Shown here piece by piece: positions 1-10,429 of a stretch of DNA of 64,000 nt. Made by a program: the position numbers and the translations under genes. The notes under the pieces were generated by a model that was not told the origin of the DNA, did not search any database, and worked only from the letters and a program-made list of their open reading frames with translations. Every line of letters begins with the position of its first letter. The stretch's first letter is position 1. The DNA is taken from NCBI GenBank assembly GCA_016647705.1, contig CM028335.1:39190712-39254711 (forward strand), given 5' to 3'. The stretch comes from Eucommia ulmoides (Eukaryota > Streptophyta > Magnoliopsida > Garryales > Eucommiaceae).

Positions 1-456
1 CCATAGAGATCGATCAAGGGCCATCTCCTCCGTCAGGTTTAATGTCTCCAAATCATTTCTAATAGTGTCATCCAATATTTTCTTAGATTTATCTCTCCCT
101 CTATTAGTCCCCTGAACTTGAACTAAATCACATTTTCTCACTGATGTTTCTATGGGTCTTCTATGCATATGCCCAAATTATCGTAAACAATTTTCTCTAA
201 TATTCTCTTCGATGGATGCTATTCTTAAATTTTCTTTAATAGTTTCATTCTTAATTTTATCCATTCTTGCCTTCCAACTCATCCACCGCAGCATTCTCAT
301 TTCTGTCATCCCAATTTTTTGGACATAATTCGTTTTTACGGCCCAATATTTTGAACCATAAAGAAGCGCGGGTCTTATAGCAGTTTTGTAGAATTTTCCT
401 TTAAGTTTCAACGGAATCCTACGATCACAAATCACCCCAACTGCACTTCTCCACTT
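1..456 (-). pseudogene. LINE reverse transcriptase, C-terminal part, cut by the left window edge
   Basis: On the minus strand this encodes the region after the reverse transcriptase core that is typical of plant LINEs: ICDRRIPLKLKGKF, then a tract like RPALLYGSKYW, then MRMLRWM. Past the stop near 178 the same family continues in another frame with LRWFGHMHRRP-like and MALDRS-like sequence up to base 1. The other half is at 2711-2965, and the two are separated by an LTR element. The protein context across the break is continuous (THRIK...KWRSAVGVICDRR). The frame is broken by stops, so this is a fossil. RTE-like is my best guess at clade, but I did not test it. Confidence 0.8.
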
Positions 457-684
457 TATTGAGTAATAGAGCTTCTAGAAAGTGTATTTTCCTTTATTTT
501 ATATTTTATGTATTTTCCTTTTAGATTCTGTTTGTTATTCTTGTTGTTGTTGAGTTGTTATTGTGTAACAACCTTTCCCCTCTTTCCCTATATATAGGGG
601 TGTAAACCTGCTTGAGCTTATTAAGCTTGATATCAAAAATATTTCTTTTCTTCTAAATAATTCTTCTGCCCCACTTCTTCCATT
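457..684 (+). repeat. 5' LTR of the gene-carrying element
   Basis: A 228-bp direct repeat matching 2482-2705. It contains a TATA-like stretch (CTATATATAGGGG, about 589-601) that could serve as the LTR promoter. Its end is fixed by the adjoining primer-binding site. Confidence 0.85.
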
Positions 685-697
685 TGGTATCAAAGCC
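685..697 (+). other. Primer-binding site, tRNA-iMet type
   Basis: TGGTATCAAAGCC starts directly at the 5' LTR end. It matches the usual plant initiator-Met primer site TGGTATCAGAGC apart from one A/G change. Confidence 0.75.
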
Positions 698-856
698 AAG
701 CACCTTCTTCTACTTGACTCTCTATATTAGAAATCCTCTTCAAGGGAGGTGGCGGTGGCTACACCTCCACGCCGCCTCCCCTGCCATTTTCGAACTCAAA
801 TGTTCAGATCTCCTTAGATTTCAAAAAAAAAAAAAACAAAAAAAAAAAAAACTGCT

Positions 857-1124
857 CATTGATGAAATGGCACTGTTCTTCGACAAGCTTATCGAACTCA
901 TTCCGGCCAAATTCTACCTGGTAAGCGACGGCAACGCCAAGCCATGGTTCCAGGGCTCTCGAAGGCCGCCAAGGCCTCCGCCAAGAAACAGACCATCGAG
1001 AAAGATAAATCCACCGAAGCTCTGAACTCCGAGAGCGACGACGACGAAGAGAATCTCGATACCGAGCGGAAGACGATCTTGCCGGATGGTAATCGTTCAG
1101 TCACTTATGAAGAATCAAGATAAA
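857..1124 (+). pseudogene. Captured fragment of a SURF6/RRP14-like nucleolar protein gene
   Basis: Reading from 857 gives LFFDKLIELIPAKFYL, then KPWFQG. A 1-bp shift follows, then LSKAAKASAKK, an acidic SESDDDEEN tract and SVTYEE before a stop near 1124. From memory, this order matches the N-terminal part of plant surfeit locus protein 6 (SURF6, a nucleolar ribosome-biogenesis factor). The piece covers about 90 codons of a protein usually several hundred residues long. No intron is visible, which fits capture through RNA. It lies entirely between the LTRs. The frameshift and the missing C-terminal SURF6 core make a functional product unlikely. Confidence 0.7.
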
Positions 1125-1388
1125 AGCTTCGCCGGAAAATTCGGAACGTCGGAGAAGGACTTCGACGAGATCCGCAACATGTTCTACTCCTACCGCAAGC
1201 GCGTCGAGCCTCGCCGCGTACTAGTAGAAGCTCAAGTTGGAACTTCCTCTGACGGCGACTCCGCAGCGGGAGACAACAGGAACAACTATGCGGCGTTTGA
1301 CATCAACAAGATCTTAATCGACGATGAGAAGCGAGATCCGTCAAAACCATACACTTTGGGTCCCAAAATTTTCGATTGGAACGAATAG
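1086..1388 (+). pseudogene. Unrecognised coding-like segment inside the LTR element
   Basis: A frame of about 100 codons runs past the SURF6-like piece. Its later part contains SEKDFDEIRNMFYSY and AAFDINKILIDD, then KPYTLGPKIFDW. The GC content and amino-acid mix look like real plant coding sequence rather than retrotransposon filler. I do not recognise the family. It may be a second captured gene fragment or sequence continuing from the donor locus. The stop at 1386-1388 is followed by an alternative frame with VVETGFMVLLKVTL, which suggests another frameshift. Confidence 0.4.
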
Positions 1389-2481
1389 CGAGCCGAATGG
1401 TTGTAGAAACAGGGTTTATGGTACTGCTGAAGGTTACGCTGAGGTAATCGAGCTCCATGGCCTTGTCCACCAGTGTCTCCGCTGTGATACCAAATCATTG
1501 CTCCTTCCAGTACGTATTCTAGTATATCTTCGACCTCGCAATCTTCCAGTCCAAATTAGATGACGGTGTGAACTAGTATCGATAGCTCACTCGTTTGCAT
1601 ATTCCCGAACTCCACCACTCTCCCTTTCCCCGGCAGCTGAAATAGCAACCCTATCGTCAATAGCACGAACAACACCACTGCTTTCACCACCGGCCCCCAA
1701 TCCTCCATTTCTTCTCCTTCTTCTTCTCTCTCTAGGCCTGTTTCTATACCTATATATAGAATAGCATCAGTAGCTGCTAAAACTTCTGGTGATTACGATG
1801 GAGAGAGAAAGGGAAAGGGGGAGAGATTGAAGCAAAGAATAAAGATGGTAATAGTGTTCTTGTTGATAAAGATGCCAAAAGTGGTTTCCTGAACGTGGCA
1901 GTGCCTTGTGAAATTGCTTTGTCTTTGATGGTTATCTTGATGCTGACGATTTTAATCTTTTTTACCACACCAAAAATAAAAATAAAAATCAACGAAGCTA
2001 GAATTCAGAATAACACTTCACTGTTCAATTTCTTCCATTGCATCAATGGAGCTCCTCTCCAAGTCCGCCCCATTTTAGTGACGAATTCTTCTCCGAATCT
2101 CTACTTCCCGACTTCTGAAACAGAATAACAAAGAAACTGAAGTCGGTTCAAGCCCTCAGGGTAAGCAACGAAGGGAACTACTGCTGTAGCCCTTGGCGTC
2201 AAGATGGTGTTGAACCACATTTTTCCTCCCTGATATATGGGAGGAAAAATGCTTCGACTTTCTCTCCATCTCTCTCTCTTCCTCTCTTAGAAAGAAACAA
2301 GAACAATTACCCACGGTGTAGCAGTTGAGGGGCTTCTGCAGGATCAGGGGTTCGTGTCTGCGGACAAACATTTGTTGGGAAGAATAACCACCGCTTGTTA
2401 TGCGCTACAGCGCGCCTCCCGGTTTCTCAGTCTTCGTCACAAACTGTCAGTGCTTCATTACCCTTCCGTTTGAGGGGGGAA
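1389..2481 (+). other. Remaining interior of the gene-carrying LTR element
   Basis: About 1.1 kb with no recognised domain. A TTCTTC/CTCTCT-rich stretch lies at 1705-1735. Around 1895-1960 there is a short hydrophobic frame (CEIALSLMVILMLTILIFF) that could be a captured membrane segment or chance. The polypurine tract is at about 2471-2481. Confidence 0.4.
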
Positions 2482-2705
2482 TATTGAGTAATAGAGCTTC
2501 TAGAAAGTGTATCTTTATTTTATATTTTCTGTATTTTCCTTCTAGATTCTGTTTGCTATTTTTGTTGTTGTTGAGTTGTTATTGTGTAACAACCTTTCCC
2601 CTCTTTCCCTATATATAGGGGTGTAAACCTGCTTGAGCTTATTAAGCTTGATATCAAGAACATTTCTCTTCTTCTAAATATTCCTTTTGCTCCACTTCTT
2701 CCATT
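2482..2705 (+). repeat. 3' LTR of the gene-carrying element
   Basis: A 224-bp copy of the repeat at 457-684. It differs by a few substitutions and a short deletion near TGTATCTTTATTT. It is preceded by a purine-rich tract and followed by the target duplication CACTT. Confidence 0.85.
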
Positions 2706-2710
2706 CACTT

Positions 2711-2965
2711 TAACTAACTTACCTTGATTCTATGCGTAATATCTTCCTCGATTTTGCCATCACTCTGAATCGTTGAACCTAAATATATAAAACGATCAAC
2801 CTTCGGCACCTCGTTGTCTCCAATTTTGACCGCACTACCGTCTCTCCGGGCATTACAAAAATTGCAATGTATGTATTCCGTTTTGCTTCTGCTAATCTTC
2901 AAACCTTTAGACTTTAACGTTTCTCTCCACCTTTCTAACTTAGTATTAAGACCTATTCTATTTTC
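2711..2965 (-). pseudogene. LINE reverse transcriptase segment, upstream half of the split LINE
   Basis: The minus strand encodes NTKLERWRETLKSKGLKISRSKTEYIHC, broken here for length as LERWRETLKSKGLK and ISRSKTEYIHC, then VDRFIYLGSTIQSDG and EEDITHRIK. This is the hallmark tract just upstream of the THRI...CDRRIP junction in plant LINE reverse transcriptases. It continues into 1-456 once the LTR element and one CACTT copy are removed. Confidence 0.8.
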
Positions 2966-3049
2966 TAATTTAGCCGACTACTGTGGCTATATAATTAGGA
3001 TAATAGAGCCTATTCTTATATATGAAAATACTTTTCCTCTTTCCCTATA
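2966..3049. other. Unassigned spacer
   Basis: Short AT-rich stretch between the LINE and the chromovirus. I see nothing recognisable in it. Confidence 0.4.
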
Positions 3050-4099
3050 TCCTTTCACGCTTGACATGGAGCAATACTTGAGATACCCTACTCCTAGGAA
3101 GGTCAGATCACAAGCAAGGGAGACAATCTTTAAAGGGCTAAATAATGTGAATATTGCTCAAAGACCACACCTGCACAAACACTTAATCGAACAAGTGAGT
3201 CAAAAACCGTTTGTCAATTTCCACTGATTCTAAAGGCAATGGTAGCTTGAACATGAAGTGCAAAAATGATGGATTTATAGTGTGGTGGGTTTGGTCACAT
3301 AGCTTATCAATGTCCGAGAAGGAATAGGCTGCATGTTGTAATGGAGGGGGAAATAGAGAAATTATATGATGATGAGAATGAAGATCATGCATTTGATTAT
3401 AGGGAATACACAAATAGACGATTTGGAAGGTAAAAATAGAAGAATTATCTCTTAATTCCGTTGTCTGACATCTTCCAATAACCCCTAGGGTGTAACCAGA
3501 AGATTGGTGACGTACCTCAATATTCCAGATGTTGGTCACTACGGAAATCAAGCACAAAAACTTATTATTTGATGGCCGAAGTCGTAGAAATGTTGTCGGA
3601 AAAATCAAAATCAATAGTCGAGCGCCTAAAATTCCCAATCGAACCACATCCTCAAACGTTATATTGACAAAACTATTATCCCAGTAGCATATTGTTGCCT
3701 TGTTACATTTCCATGTCAATCTCATAGTGATTTTGTGTCCTGTAATGTGCTCTCTATGAAAGTCATGCACATTCTTCTTGGTGACCTTGGTTCTACGATC
3801 AAAATGTTAAACATTGTGGGAGAGAAAATATGTATGCTTTCTTGTTCAATGAGTAGGTAATTACTTTGAAGCCAATGACCTTTGTAGAGATGACAAATTA
3901 TGAAGTGCCACACGAAAAAGTTGCAGAGAATGAGACTAAACCTCTCCATATACTGAAGAAATCAATTGGTAAAGCAAAGCTAAGAAACTGATGTCGTACA
4001 TGCCCTGATAGCGAGAGAAGTGAAAGAATTTGGGGCTAGTTGCCGATCAAATATGCTTGCAGAAGTCGATAACAATTTTCTGATGCGGCTTAGGATGGA

Positions 4100-5010
4100 T
4101 TGCCAAATGAGCTCCCTCCTATGCGAAATATAAAACATGTCATTGATCTCATATTAGGTTCTCAACTACCTAATCTTCTAGCATATTGCTTGAATCCAAT
4201 TGAGCATATTGAGCTTGAAAGGCAAGTGCATGATCTTCTATCCATGGGGCATGTTTGGGTAAGTTTTGAGTCCATGTGTTATCCCTGCGTTGCTTACGCC
4301 AAAAAAGGACTGTAGTTGGCGTATGCATGTAGATACTCGTGCTACTAACAAAATTTTCATCAGGTATCGGCTCCCTATTCCTTTGCTAGATGGTATGTTA
4401 GTTATAATGGTTGCTGTTATATTTTCAAAGATAGAAATAAAGAGTGGATATTATCAAATTTGAATAAGATCCGGAGAGGAATGAAAGGCTGCTTTTAAAA
4501 CTAAAGATGGCCTCTGCGAGTGGTTGGTAATGCCTTTTGGTCTTTCTAATGCTCTGAGCGCCTTCATGCATGTCATGACACAGATATTGCAAGCCTTCAT
4601 TGGCCCGATTTGTAGTAGTTTACTTTGGTGACATCTTGATTTATAGTATAACCAGGGAGGAGTACATTATCCACCTCCAACTAGTTATGAAACTTCTCCG
4701 CCAAGAGAAGCTCTATATAAACCTAAAGAAATGTTCCTTCATGAGTTCAAGAGTAGTATTTTTGGGCTTTGTTATTTCTTCTAAGTTCTAAGGACGTGGA
4801 AGCCGATATGGATAAGGTGAAAGCTATTTGGGATTGGCCGAGTCCTACAAATTTGCACCAAGTTCGTAGCTTTCACGGGTTGGATAGATGGTTTGTTCGA
4901 AATTTCAGCGCTATAATGGCACCGATAAGCAACTGCATGAATAGAGGAACATTTGCTTGACATGCAGCAACTCAGACATTTGAGGACATAAAAAAGGAAT
5001 AACCAAAGCA
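4100..5010 (+). pseudogene. Chromovirus reverse transcriptase domain
   Basis: It starts LPPMRNIKHVIDLI, the usual N-terminus of this family, then [27 protein letters not shown] and [12 protein letters not shown]. The last is the catalytic box: the family form is YFDDILIY, and here the first of the two aspartates is Gly. KLYINLKKCSF and VRSFHGL follow. The changed catalytic aspartate adds to the stops as evidence of inactivity. Confidence 0.85.
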
Positions 5011-5470
5011 CCTGTATTACATCTTCCAGACTTCCCTAAAGTATTTGAGGTGGCCTGTGATGTTTGACAGGTTGGAATTTGGTGTACTGTGCCAGTGAGG
5101 CCATCCAATTTCCTATTTTAGCGAGAAGCTGAATGAGACAGAGCAAAAGTATTGCACATATGACAAGGAGTTCTATGCTGTGGTTCAAGCACTATGACAT
5201 TGGCATTACTATCTAATTTCCAAAGTGTTTGTGTTGTATTCAGATCACGAGGCCCTCAAATACATTAATTCTCACAAAAAATTGAATCATTGATGTGTTG
5301 TATTCATATCTGAATACAAAAAGTTGTATTCAGATCCCGAGGCCCTCAAATACATTATTCAGATCTTGCAAGAGTACACTTTTGTCCGAAAGCATTAGCC
5401 CGGTGTTGAGAATAAAGCTGCTGATGCACTCAATAGAGTTGTGCTTATTCTTTCTTCCATGTCTGTCCAA
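5010..5470 (+). pseudogene. Chromovirus RNase H domain with an internal duplication
   Basis: Frames give LHLPDFPKVFEVACD-like sequence, then TYDKEFYAVVQAL and VLYSDHEALKYIN, and after a disrupted stretch KLYSDPEALKYI. ENKAADALNRV is the usual linker end. The DHEALKYI block occurs twice (about 5225-5265 and 5318-5358), which is abnormal for the family. Confidence 0.75.
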
Positions 5471-5599
5471 GTGTTTGGTTTTGATTTAATTGGAAGGGAA
5501 TGTACGTCTTGTCATGATTTTGACAAAACTCAGAAAGATATCTTGGTTGGATAACATGCAGCATATCCAGATTTCTCCCTACATGATAGCTATCTTTTT

Positions 5600-6600
5600 C
5601 GAGATGCTCATTTATGTTTGCCAAACACATCCCTACGTGAACAGATGATTCCAAAGCTGCATTCTGAAGGGGCAACATGACATTTTGGAAGAATAAAACC
5701 ATTGGCATGGTAGAAGATCGGTGCTACTAGCCATGTTTGAAGAGAGACATAGCCAAATTAGTCTCTTGATGCTGAACCTGTCAATTATCGAAAGGGAGAA
5801 AGAACAATACAGGTCTTTACATACACTGCAGCTCACGAACCTTGGCATGATCTAAGCATGGTTTTAATCATTGTTTTTTCAAGAACACTTGCGCTCACGA
5901 TTCTATTTAATGTCGTCCTGGACTGATTCTCGAAAATGGCTCACCTTTTCAAAGAAGCTGTTCGTCTACATGGGTTGCCTCAATCAATTGTTTTGGACTG
6001 TGATGTGAAAGTTCATAAATTATTTCCGGGGCACTTTTATGGAAATTACTGAATACAAGACTTCAATTTTCTTCCTCTTTTCACCCACAGACGGATGGCC
6101 AAATGGAGGTGATTAATTGAAATTTAGGAAATCTACAATGTTGCCTTGTTGGCGACAATGTTTTTAATTTGGATCAGATTCTTCCCATGGCGAAATTTGC
6201 GTACAATAGCTCTGTAAGTAAGTCTACTGGTCTCAGTCCTTTTGATGTTGTTACTGATATGCTTCCTTGAAAATCAATTGATTTAGATCCTTTGCCACTT
6301 GAAACCTGTGCTAGTGTTCAAGCTGATGCTTTTGTTCAACATATTCGAGATATATACGATGAGTTTCGCAGAAGAATTGCCATAAGCAATGCAAGTTAGC
6401 TATAAAGCATATGCTGATTTGAAGAGAAGGTTTGCTGAATTTAATGAGGGTGACATGGTTATGGAGCATATTAGACGAGAAAGATATCCTAAAGGTGTGT
6501 GCAAGATGATTCACTCGAAAAATGCTGGCCCATACAAGATTTTGAAGGAGATTTTGTGTAATGCATATGTTCTTGATTTACCAGAAGATATGGGCATAAG
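5600..6600 (+). pseudogene. Chromovirus integrase
   Basis: Recognisable pieces: LREQMIPKLHSEGAT near 5630; AHLFKEAVRLHGLPQSIV at about 5940-5993; DGQMEV at 6092 (the family's TDGQTEV); AKFAYNSSVSKSTGLSPF at about 6190-6243; and GPYKILKEILCNAYVLDL in the C-terminal domain. Stops interrupt every stretch. Confidence 0.8.
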
Positions 6601-6689
6601 TCGTGTGTTCAACATTGAATATCTAACTTTATGTAGTAGTCACGATGATGATGCAATTCAAGATGCTACTGCTGCTCGCCTACCACAAT

Positions 6690-6815
6690 ACCGCGTTTGA
6701 AGGAAGAAATCGAAGATTTTGTTGATCGCCTAGTGGTTTCTACAAGAGGAAGCACCTATCAAAAATACCTCATTAAATGGAAGAATATCAGCACGTTAAT
6801 CCTAATATTATGACC
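6690..6815 (+). pseudogene. Integrase-linked chromodomain
   Basis: LKEEIEDFVDRLVVSTRG followed by YQKYLIKWKNIS matches the plant chromovirus chromodomain pattern (EEILDHRVVSTRRG, YLVKWKG). The third aromatic part is lost to a frameshift. In intact elements this domain directs integration to heterochromatin. Confidence 0.75.
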
Positions 6816-6867
6816 AATTTCTTGTGTTTAACTCATGAGGGTTGAGTTTCTCCAAGCTGGGGAGAGA

Positions 6868-7140
6868 TGATAGGCATAAATGGCAGCAGCCTGTAAAGGT
6901 CTATAACAAACCTTGAAAAGATAGTTCACAAGCTCTAAGCGCTTATTTGAGCATAACTCGGATAAGATTGGACTAAGTGGGACCTCGCTTAGCAATTTTA
7001 AGTAGTCAGGGGTATTTTGTTAATTTTGTATTTTTGAACATGGTTTGTATTAGCAACCCATGGATCTTAGTTTGAGTCATGTAAAGTTTTCTTAGGTACA
7101 AGATGTTAGAAGTTAAAGCATGTAATTATTGGTTGCTAGT
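6868..7140 (+). repeat. Probable start of the chromovirus 3' LTR
   Basis: The purine tract CTGGGGAGAGA is followed at 6868 by TGATAGGCATAA, the usual PPT/LTR boundary just after the chromodomain. Its right end is not defined because no partner LTR was found. 7140 is a guess, placed where base composition turns GC-rich. Confidence 0.5.
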
Positions 7141-7790
7141 CGAAATTGGCGCCGCCGCCGCCTCTTGCCGCTGGCCAAGCCCTTGCCTTCACTAGTCGTC
7201 GGCGACCTAGCCACTGCGTTGCGCCTCTTGTTGTTGTGAATCGCAGCATATCGCGATTCGCAAGCTGAAACCCTAGCCACTGTCACCTCCCATCGCTTAA
7301 CCTTCACGTCCAGCGGAAACCCTAGCTGCCGCCACCTTCTATCGCCTTTCCTCCCGTAGTTGCTTCGCTCCGACGAATCCCTGAGAACCTCATCGAAACC
7401 CTAGCTGCAAGCCTAAACTTAGCCTCGCTGCTGCCCTCGTTTCTAACCTATACGGCTATACCTTAGCCGTTGCCAACTCCTTCCCATCCTCCTGCCGTCG
7501 CAAGCCTCCAACGACCTTTTCCCTATTGGCGAAATTCTCTGGCGATACTCTTCCTGCCGGCAAAAGACTCTGGTGACCCCTTTTGATGAAGTTTTGGCTA
7601 GATTTGTTTCAGCCTTCTGTCCAAATTTTTTTTGTTGTTCAGTTGACGGGGGCTTCTGTGATTCTGGATGGGAACATCAGGCGATGGACGAAATAATCCA
7701 CCCCTTATCGGAAATCCTAAGTCGGTCCTAATCGAAACGAAATCCTTCGCAAGTTTGTTCTTTGGAAGTAAAGCTACTGAAGTGCTGAAT
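7141..7790. other. GC-rich leader-like sequence without a gene
   Basis: Rich in GCC, CCT and AAACCCTAGC units. It could be the rest of the chromovirus LTR or the 5' untranslated region of the LINE that follows. I see no convincing frame. Confidence 0.4.
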
Positions 7791-7799
7791 CTGCTGATG

Positions 7800-8460
7800 T
7801 TGTGGAACTGAAGCCATTGGCAACACATAAGGGAGAGCTGGCCATTTTCCTCATCAATGAAGAAGCCAACTCACTGGCAGCTTCGTTTCAGTATGCTTTA
7901 ATTAGAAAATTCTCTTATGGATGCCCAACTTTGACGAGCTCAGAAAAGCTTTTCGTTCTATTAGATTTAAGACCACATTTGAGATTGGTTTTCTAGACTA
8001 AAAACACCTATTAATCCAATTATATTATGTAGAGGACTTCCAACGGCTCTGGATTAAGAATCTTTGGTATGTAAAAGGATTTCCGATGCGAACTTTCATT
8101 GGACTCCAGAATTCCAAGCAAATACGGAATCCTCTTTGGCTCTGGTATGGATTGAGTTGGAATTTCTTCCGATTCATCTTTATAACAAAACAATCTTATT
8201 CTCCTTAACTAAAGTGGTTGGATCGCCCATGAAATTGGATGTTGCAGCCACAAGTCTATCCAGGCTCAGTTCTGTTAGAGTTTGTGTTGAAGTTGACCTG
8301 TAGAAAGAACTACCGAATAGAATCTGAATAAGACAAGGCATATCAGGATTTTGGCAACCGATCAAACATGAAGCTCTACCCAAATATTATTCACACTGTT
8401 ATAGACATGGTTATTCAGTTCAAGAGTGTAAACACAAGAATCCGCCTACAAAATGACTGC
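7800..8460 (+). pseudogene. LINE ORF1, DUF4283-like with a zinc-knuckle trace
   Basis: KGELAIFLINEEANSLAA is followed by YALIRKFSYGCPTL, FLD, RLWIKNLWYVKGF, MRTFHWTPEF, LVWIELEFLPIHLYN, and then YYSHCYRHGYSVQECK, a knuckle-like motif. This order is characteristic of the nucleic-acid-binding ORF1 protein of plant LINEs. Frameshifts at about 7990 and a stop at 8301 break it. Confidence 0.75.
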
Positions 8461-8924
8461 GAAGCCTAAAGAGAATAAGTAGACAGGGAAATGTAGGAAA
8501 AGGGAAGAAGGTGGAGCAACAATACAAAATTGTTGGAGATGCAGCGAAAGAACAAACTCTAGAGCAGTAAAGGGAGAACTGGAGAAGCAAAAACAAAGTA
8601 TTTTTAAAGATCAAGAAAATGGAAAAAAAGAAAATAAGGATGATAAGAAATCGAATGACCAAGAGCGGAGTATCACCAAGGTGCATCCAAGGATGATTGC
8701 ACTGTAGAAACATCGGTAGGGCATTTGGTGGTGAAGGAGACTGCAGTTGTGGTTAAGAGACTATCCCTATCCCTATCATCGAGAATTGTAGAATATGAGT
8801 ATTCCATAGCTTCGGGTGATTGGGAGTGGATTACTAAGTCAAAAAAGAAAATTCAGGAAATTAAGGTTTGAATCTGCAGTCCAGACTAGATCGGCGGCAA
8901 GGAAGGGGCAAGGCCAAGTGTCTC

Positions 8925-9620
8925 TTTTAATGTTTAACTCTTTAGTGTGGAACGCTCGAGGGGCTTTCAATTTAGCCACTAGAAAAAGACTTAAAAAGAT
9001 GACTCAAATGTTTTCTTGTTTTTTCTTTGGGCTGTTGGACCCTAGAATGGAGACTCAAGCTGTGTAGGAGCTCAGACGTTATGTTGTGTTTGATGATGGC
9101 TTCAATAATGAAGCTAATAAGATTTGGGTATTTTGGAGAGATCCAATTCATTGTGATATTTTGATTAGTATAGATCAACTCGTTGTGGCTAATATAATTC
9201 ATAGATTGCTTTGGTAGGAGTTCCTAGTGGCAGTAGTTTATACCAAATGCTTGAGAAGGGAGATAAAAGAGTTGTAGGATCAGATCGAAGAGGTACGTAA
9301 TGATTTTGTTTATCTGTTGTTTATAGCAGGAGACTTTGATGTCACACTGGATAGATCGGAGCGTTTAGGGTGTTCTCAATTTGATACCTAGTCTGCCAAT
9401 GATATATTGGATTGTACTGATATGTGGGGGCTAGTCAAGTTGTCGTTTACGGGAAATAAATTCACTTGGTGTAGTTCTAAGCATCGAATGAGAAAGAAAT
9501 GGAGAAGGTTAGATAGAACTTTGATGAGTATTGAATGGCATCATCTTTTCCAGGTTTCTGAAGTTCGTCATCTAAATAAAGTTTGTTCGGATCATAGTGC
9601 TCGCAATTGATCAAATGCGG
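8925..9620 (+). pseudogene. LINE AP-like endonuclease
   Basis: SLVWNARGAFNLATRKRL matches the start of the endonuclease (usual form WNCRG). FIAGDFDVTLDRSERLG near 9327-9377 matches the GDFN box, with Asp for Asn. LSFTGNKFTWCSS and RRLDRTLMS follow, then CSDHSA (family form SDHSPI). Several stops are present. Confidence 0.8.
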
Positions 9621-9779
9621 AACGAATCAACAATGAGGTAAATGGTCCTTTAAATTTATGAACTTTTAGTTGCCAGCATTATAATTTTGCTAAGAGTTAA
9701 GGAGTCATGGGATCAACTTATATCTGGAAACCCTTTTCAAAGGTGGCATAGAAAAATAAAAAGGCCCTAGGCTCAAGTT

Positions 9780-10330
9780 AGCACTACATGAATGGAGCTT
9801 CAAACTTTTAGAAATATTTTTGTCAGGGTCAAGATACATGAGAAAAAAATGGATGATATTGAAAGGCAAGCTGCATCTGTTTCAAGTATGGTCCTGCGAT
9901 TACAGGAAATCAAGGCCCAGATGACAAAAACCTTATACTAGGAAGAAGCATATTGGAAACAAACATTTGGAATCAAATGGATGAAAGGAGATAGAAATAC
10001 GAAATATTTTCATGCGTGCGTTAATCAGAAAAGAAAGAGGATGTATATCAAAAGCTGAAAAACGATTGGGGAAATTGGATAGAGGATGATGATGGTATTC
10101 ATAATATCTTGTTTAATAATTTCCAACGTTACCTTTCTAATCTTTCGAACACGTAGTATAGCAAGGTGATCCGATGTATCCCTTAGACAGTGTCAGACCA
10201 GGAAAATCAGGAATTGGTTAGATGTCTTGATATAAAAGAGCTGCATCAAGTCGTCAAGGAAATGGATGGAGAGAGTGCCGCAGGACTAGATGGAGAAAAA
10301 TATTTGTTTCCCTATTGAAGAGTGTGGCCT
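9780..10330 (+). pseudogene. LINE reverse transcriptase, N-terminal part
   Basis: After a helical leader, EEAYWKQTFGIKWMKGD and RNTKYFHACVNQKRKR are the conserved tract before reverse transcriptase. AAGLDG at about 10278-10295 is the first conserved RT block (family form SPGPDG). The rest of the palm, including the FADD box, is absent. Confidence 0.7.
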
Positions 10331-10429
10331 GAGGATTCGAGACCTTCAGGATGTTATCCGGGCTTTCTAGATGAAACTTTGGTGGAGATATAGGGCAACG
10401 ACAACTTTTTGGGCTTGATTTTTGAAAGT

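Larger units (their letters stand above)
457..2705 (+). mobile_element. Non-autonomous LTR retrotransposon carrying host gene fragments
   Basis: The element is about 2249 bp long. Two near-identical terminal repeats (457-684 and 2482-2705) flank an interior with no gag, protease, reverse transcriptase or integrase that I can recognise. The 5-bp target duplication CACTT lies at 452-456 and 2706-2710. A primer-binding site like TGGTATCAAAGCC follows the 5' LTR with no gap, and a polypurine tract (TGAGGGGGGAA) precedes the 3' LTR. The LTRs begin TATTGAG, perhaps a mutated TGTTGAG. It is inserted in a minus-strand LINE. The interior holds a SURF6-like piece and a second, unrecognised coding-like piece. 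Mobility would have needed proteins from another copia-like element. Confidence 0.85.
3050..6867 (+). mobile_element. Degenerate Ty3/gypsy chromovirus, gag-pol remnant
   Basis: A full set of pol domains can be followed across several frames: a zinc-knuckle trace CGGFGHIAYQCP (about 3278-3313), a protease-like region (3550-3950), reverse transcriptase (4100-5010), RNase H (5010-5470), integrase (5600-6600) and a C-terminal chromodomain (about 6695-6810). The order PR-RT-RH-INT with a terminal chromodomain defines chromoviruses. Many stops and frameshifts make it inactive. The left LTR was not found. A candidate 3' LTR begins at 6868. Confidence 0.85.

Noticed and set aside
3183..3770. A 195-codon open frame on the minus strand
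   Set aside because: It lies opposite the gag/protease part of the chromovirus, whose plus-strand motifs are recognisable. The minus-strand product has no motif and is best explained as a shadow.
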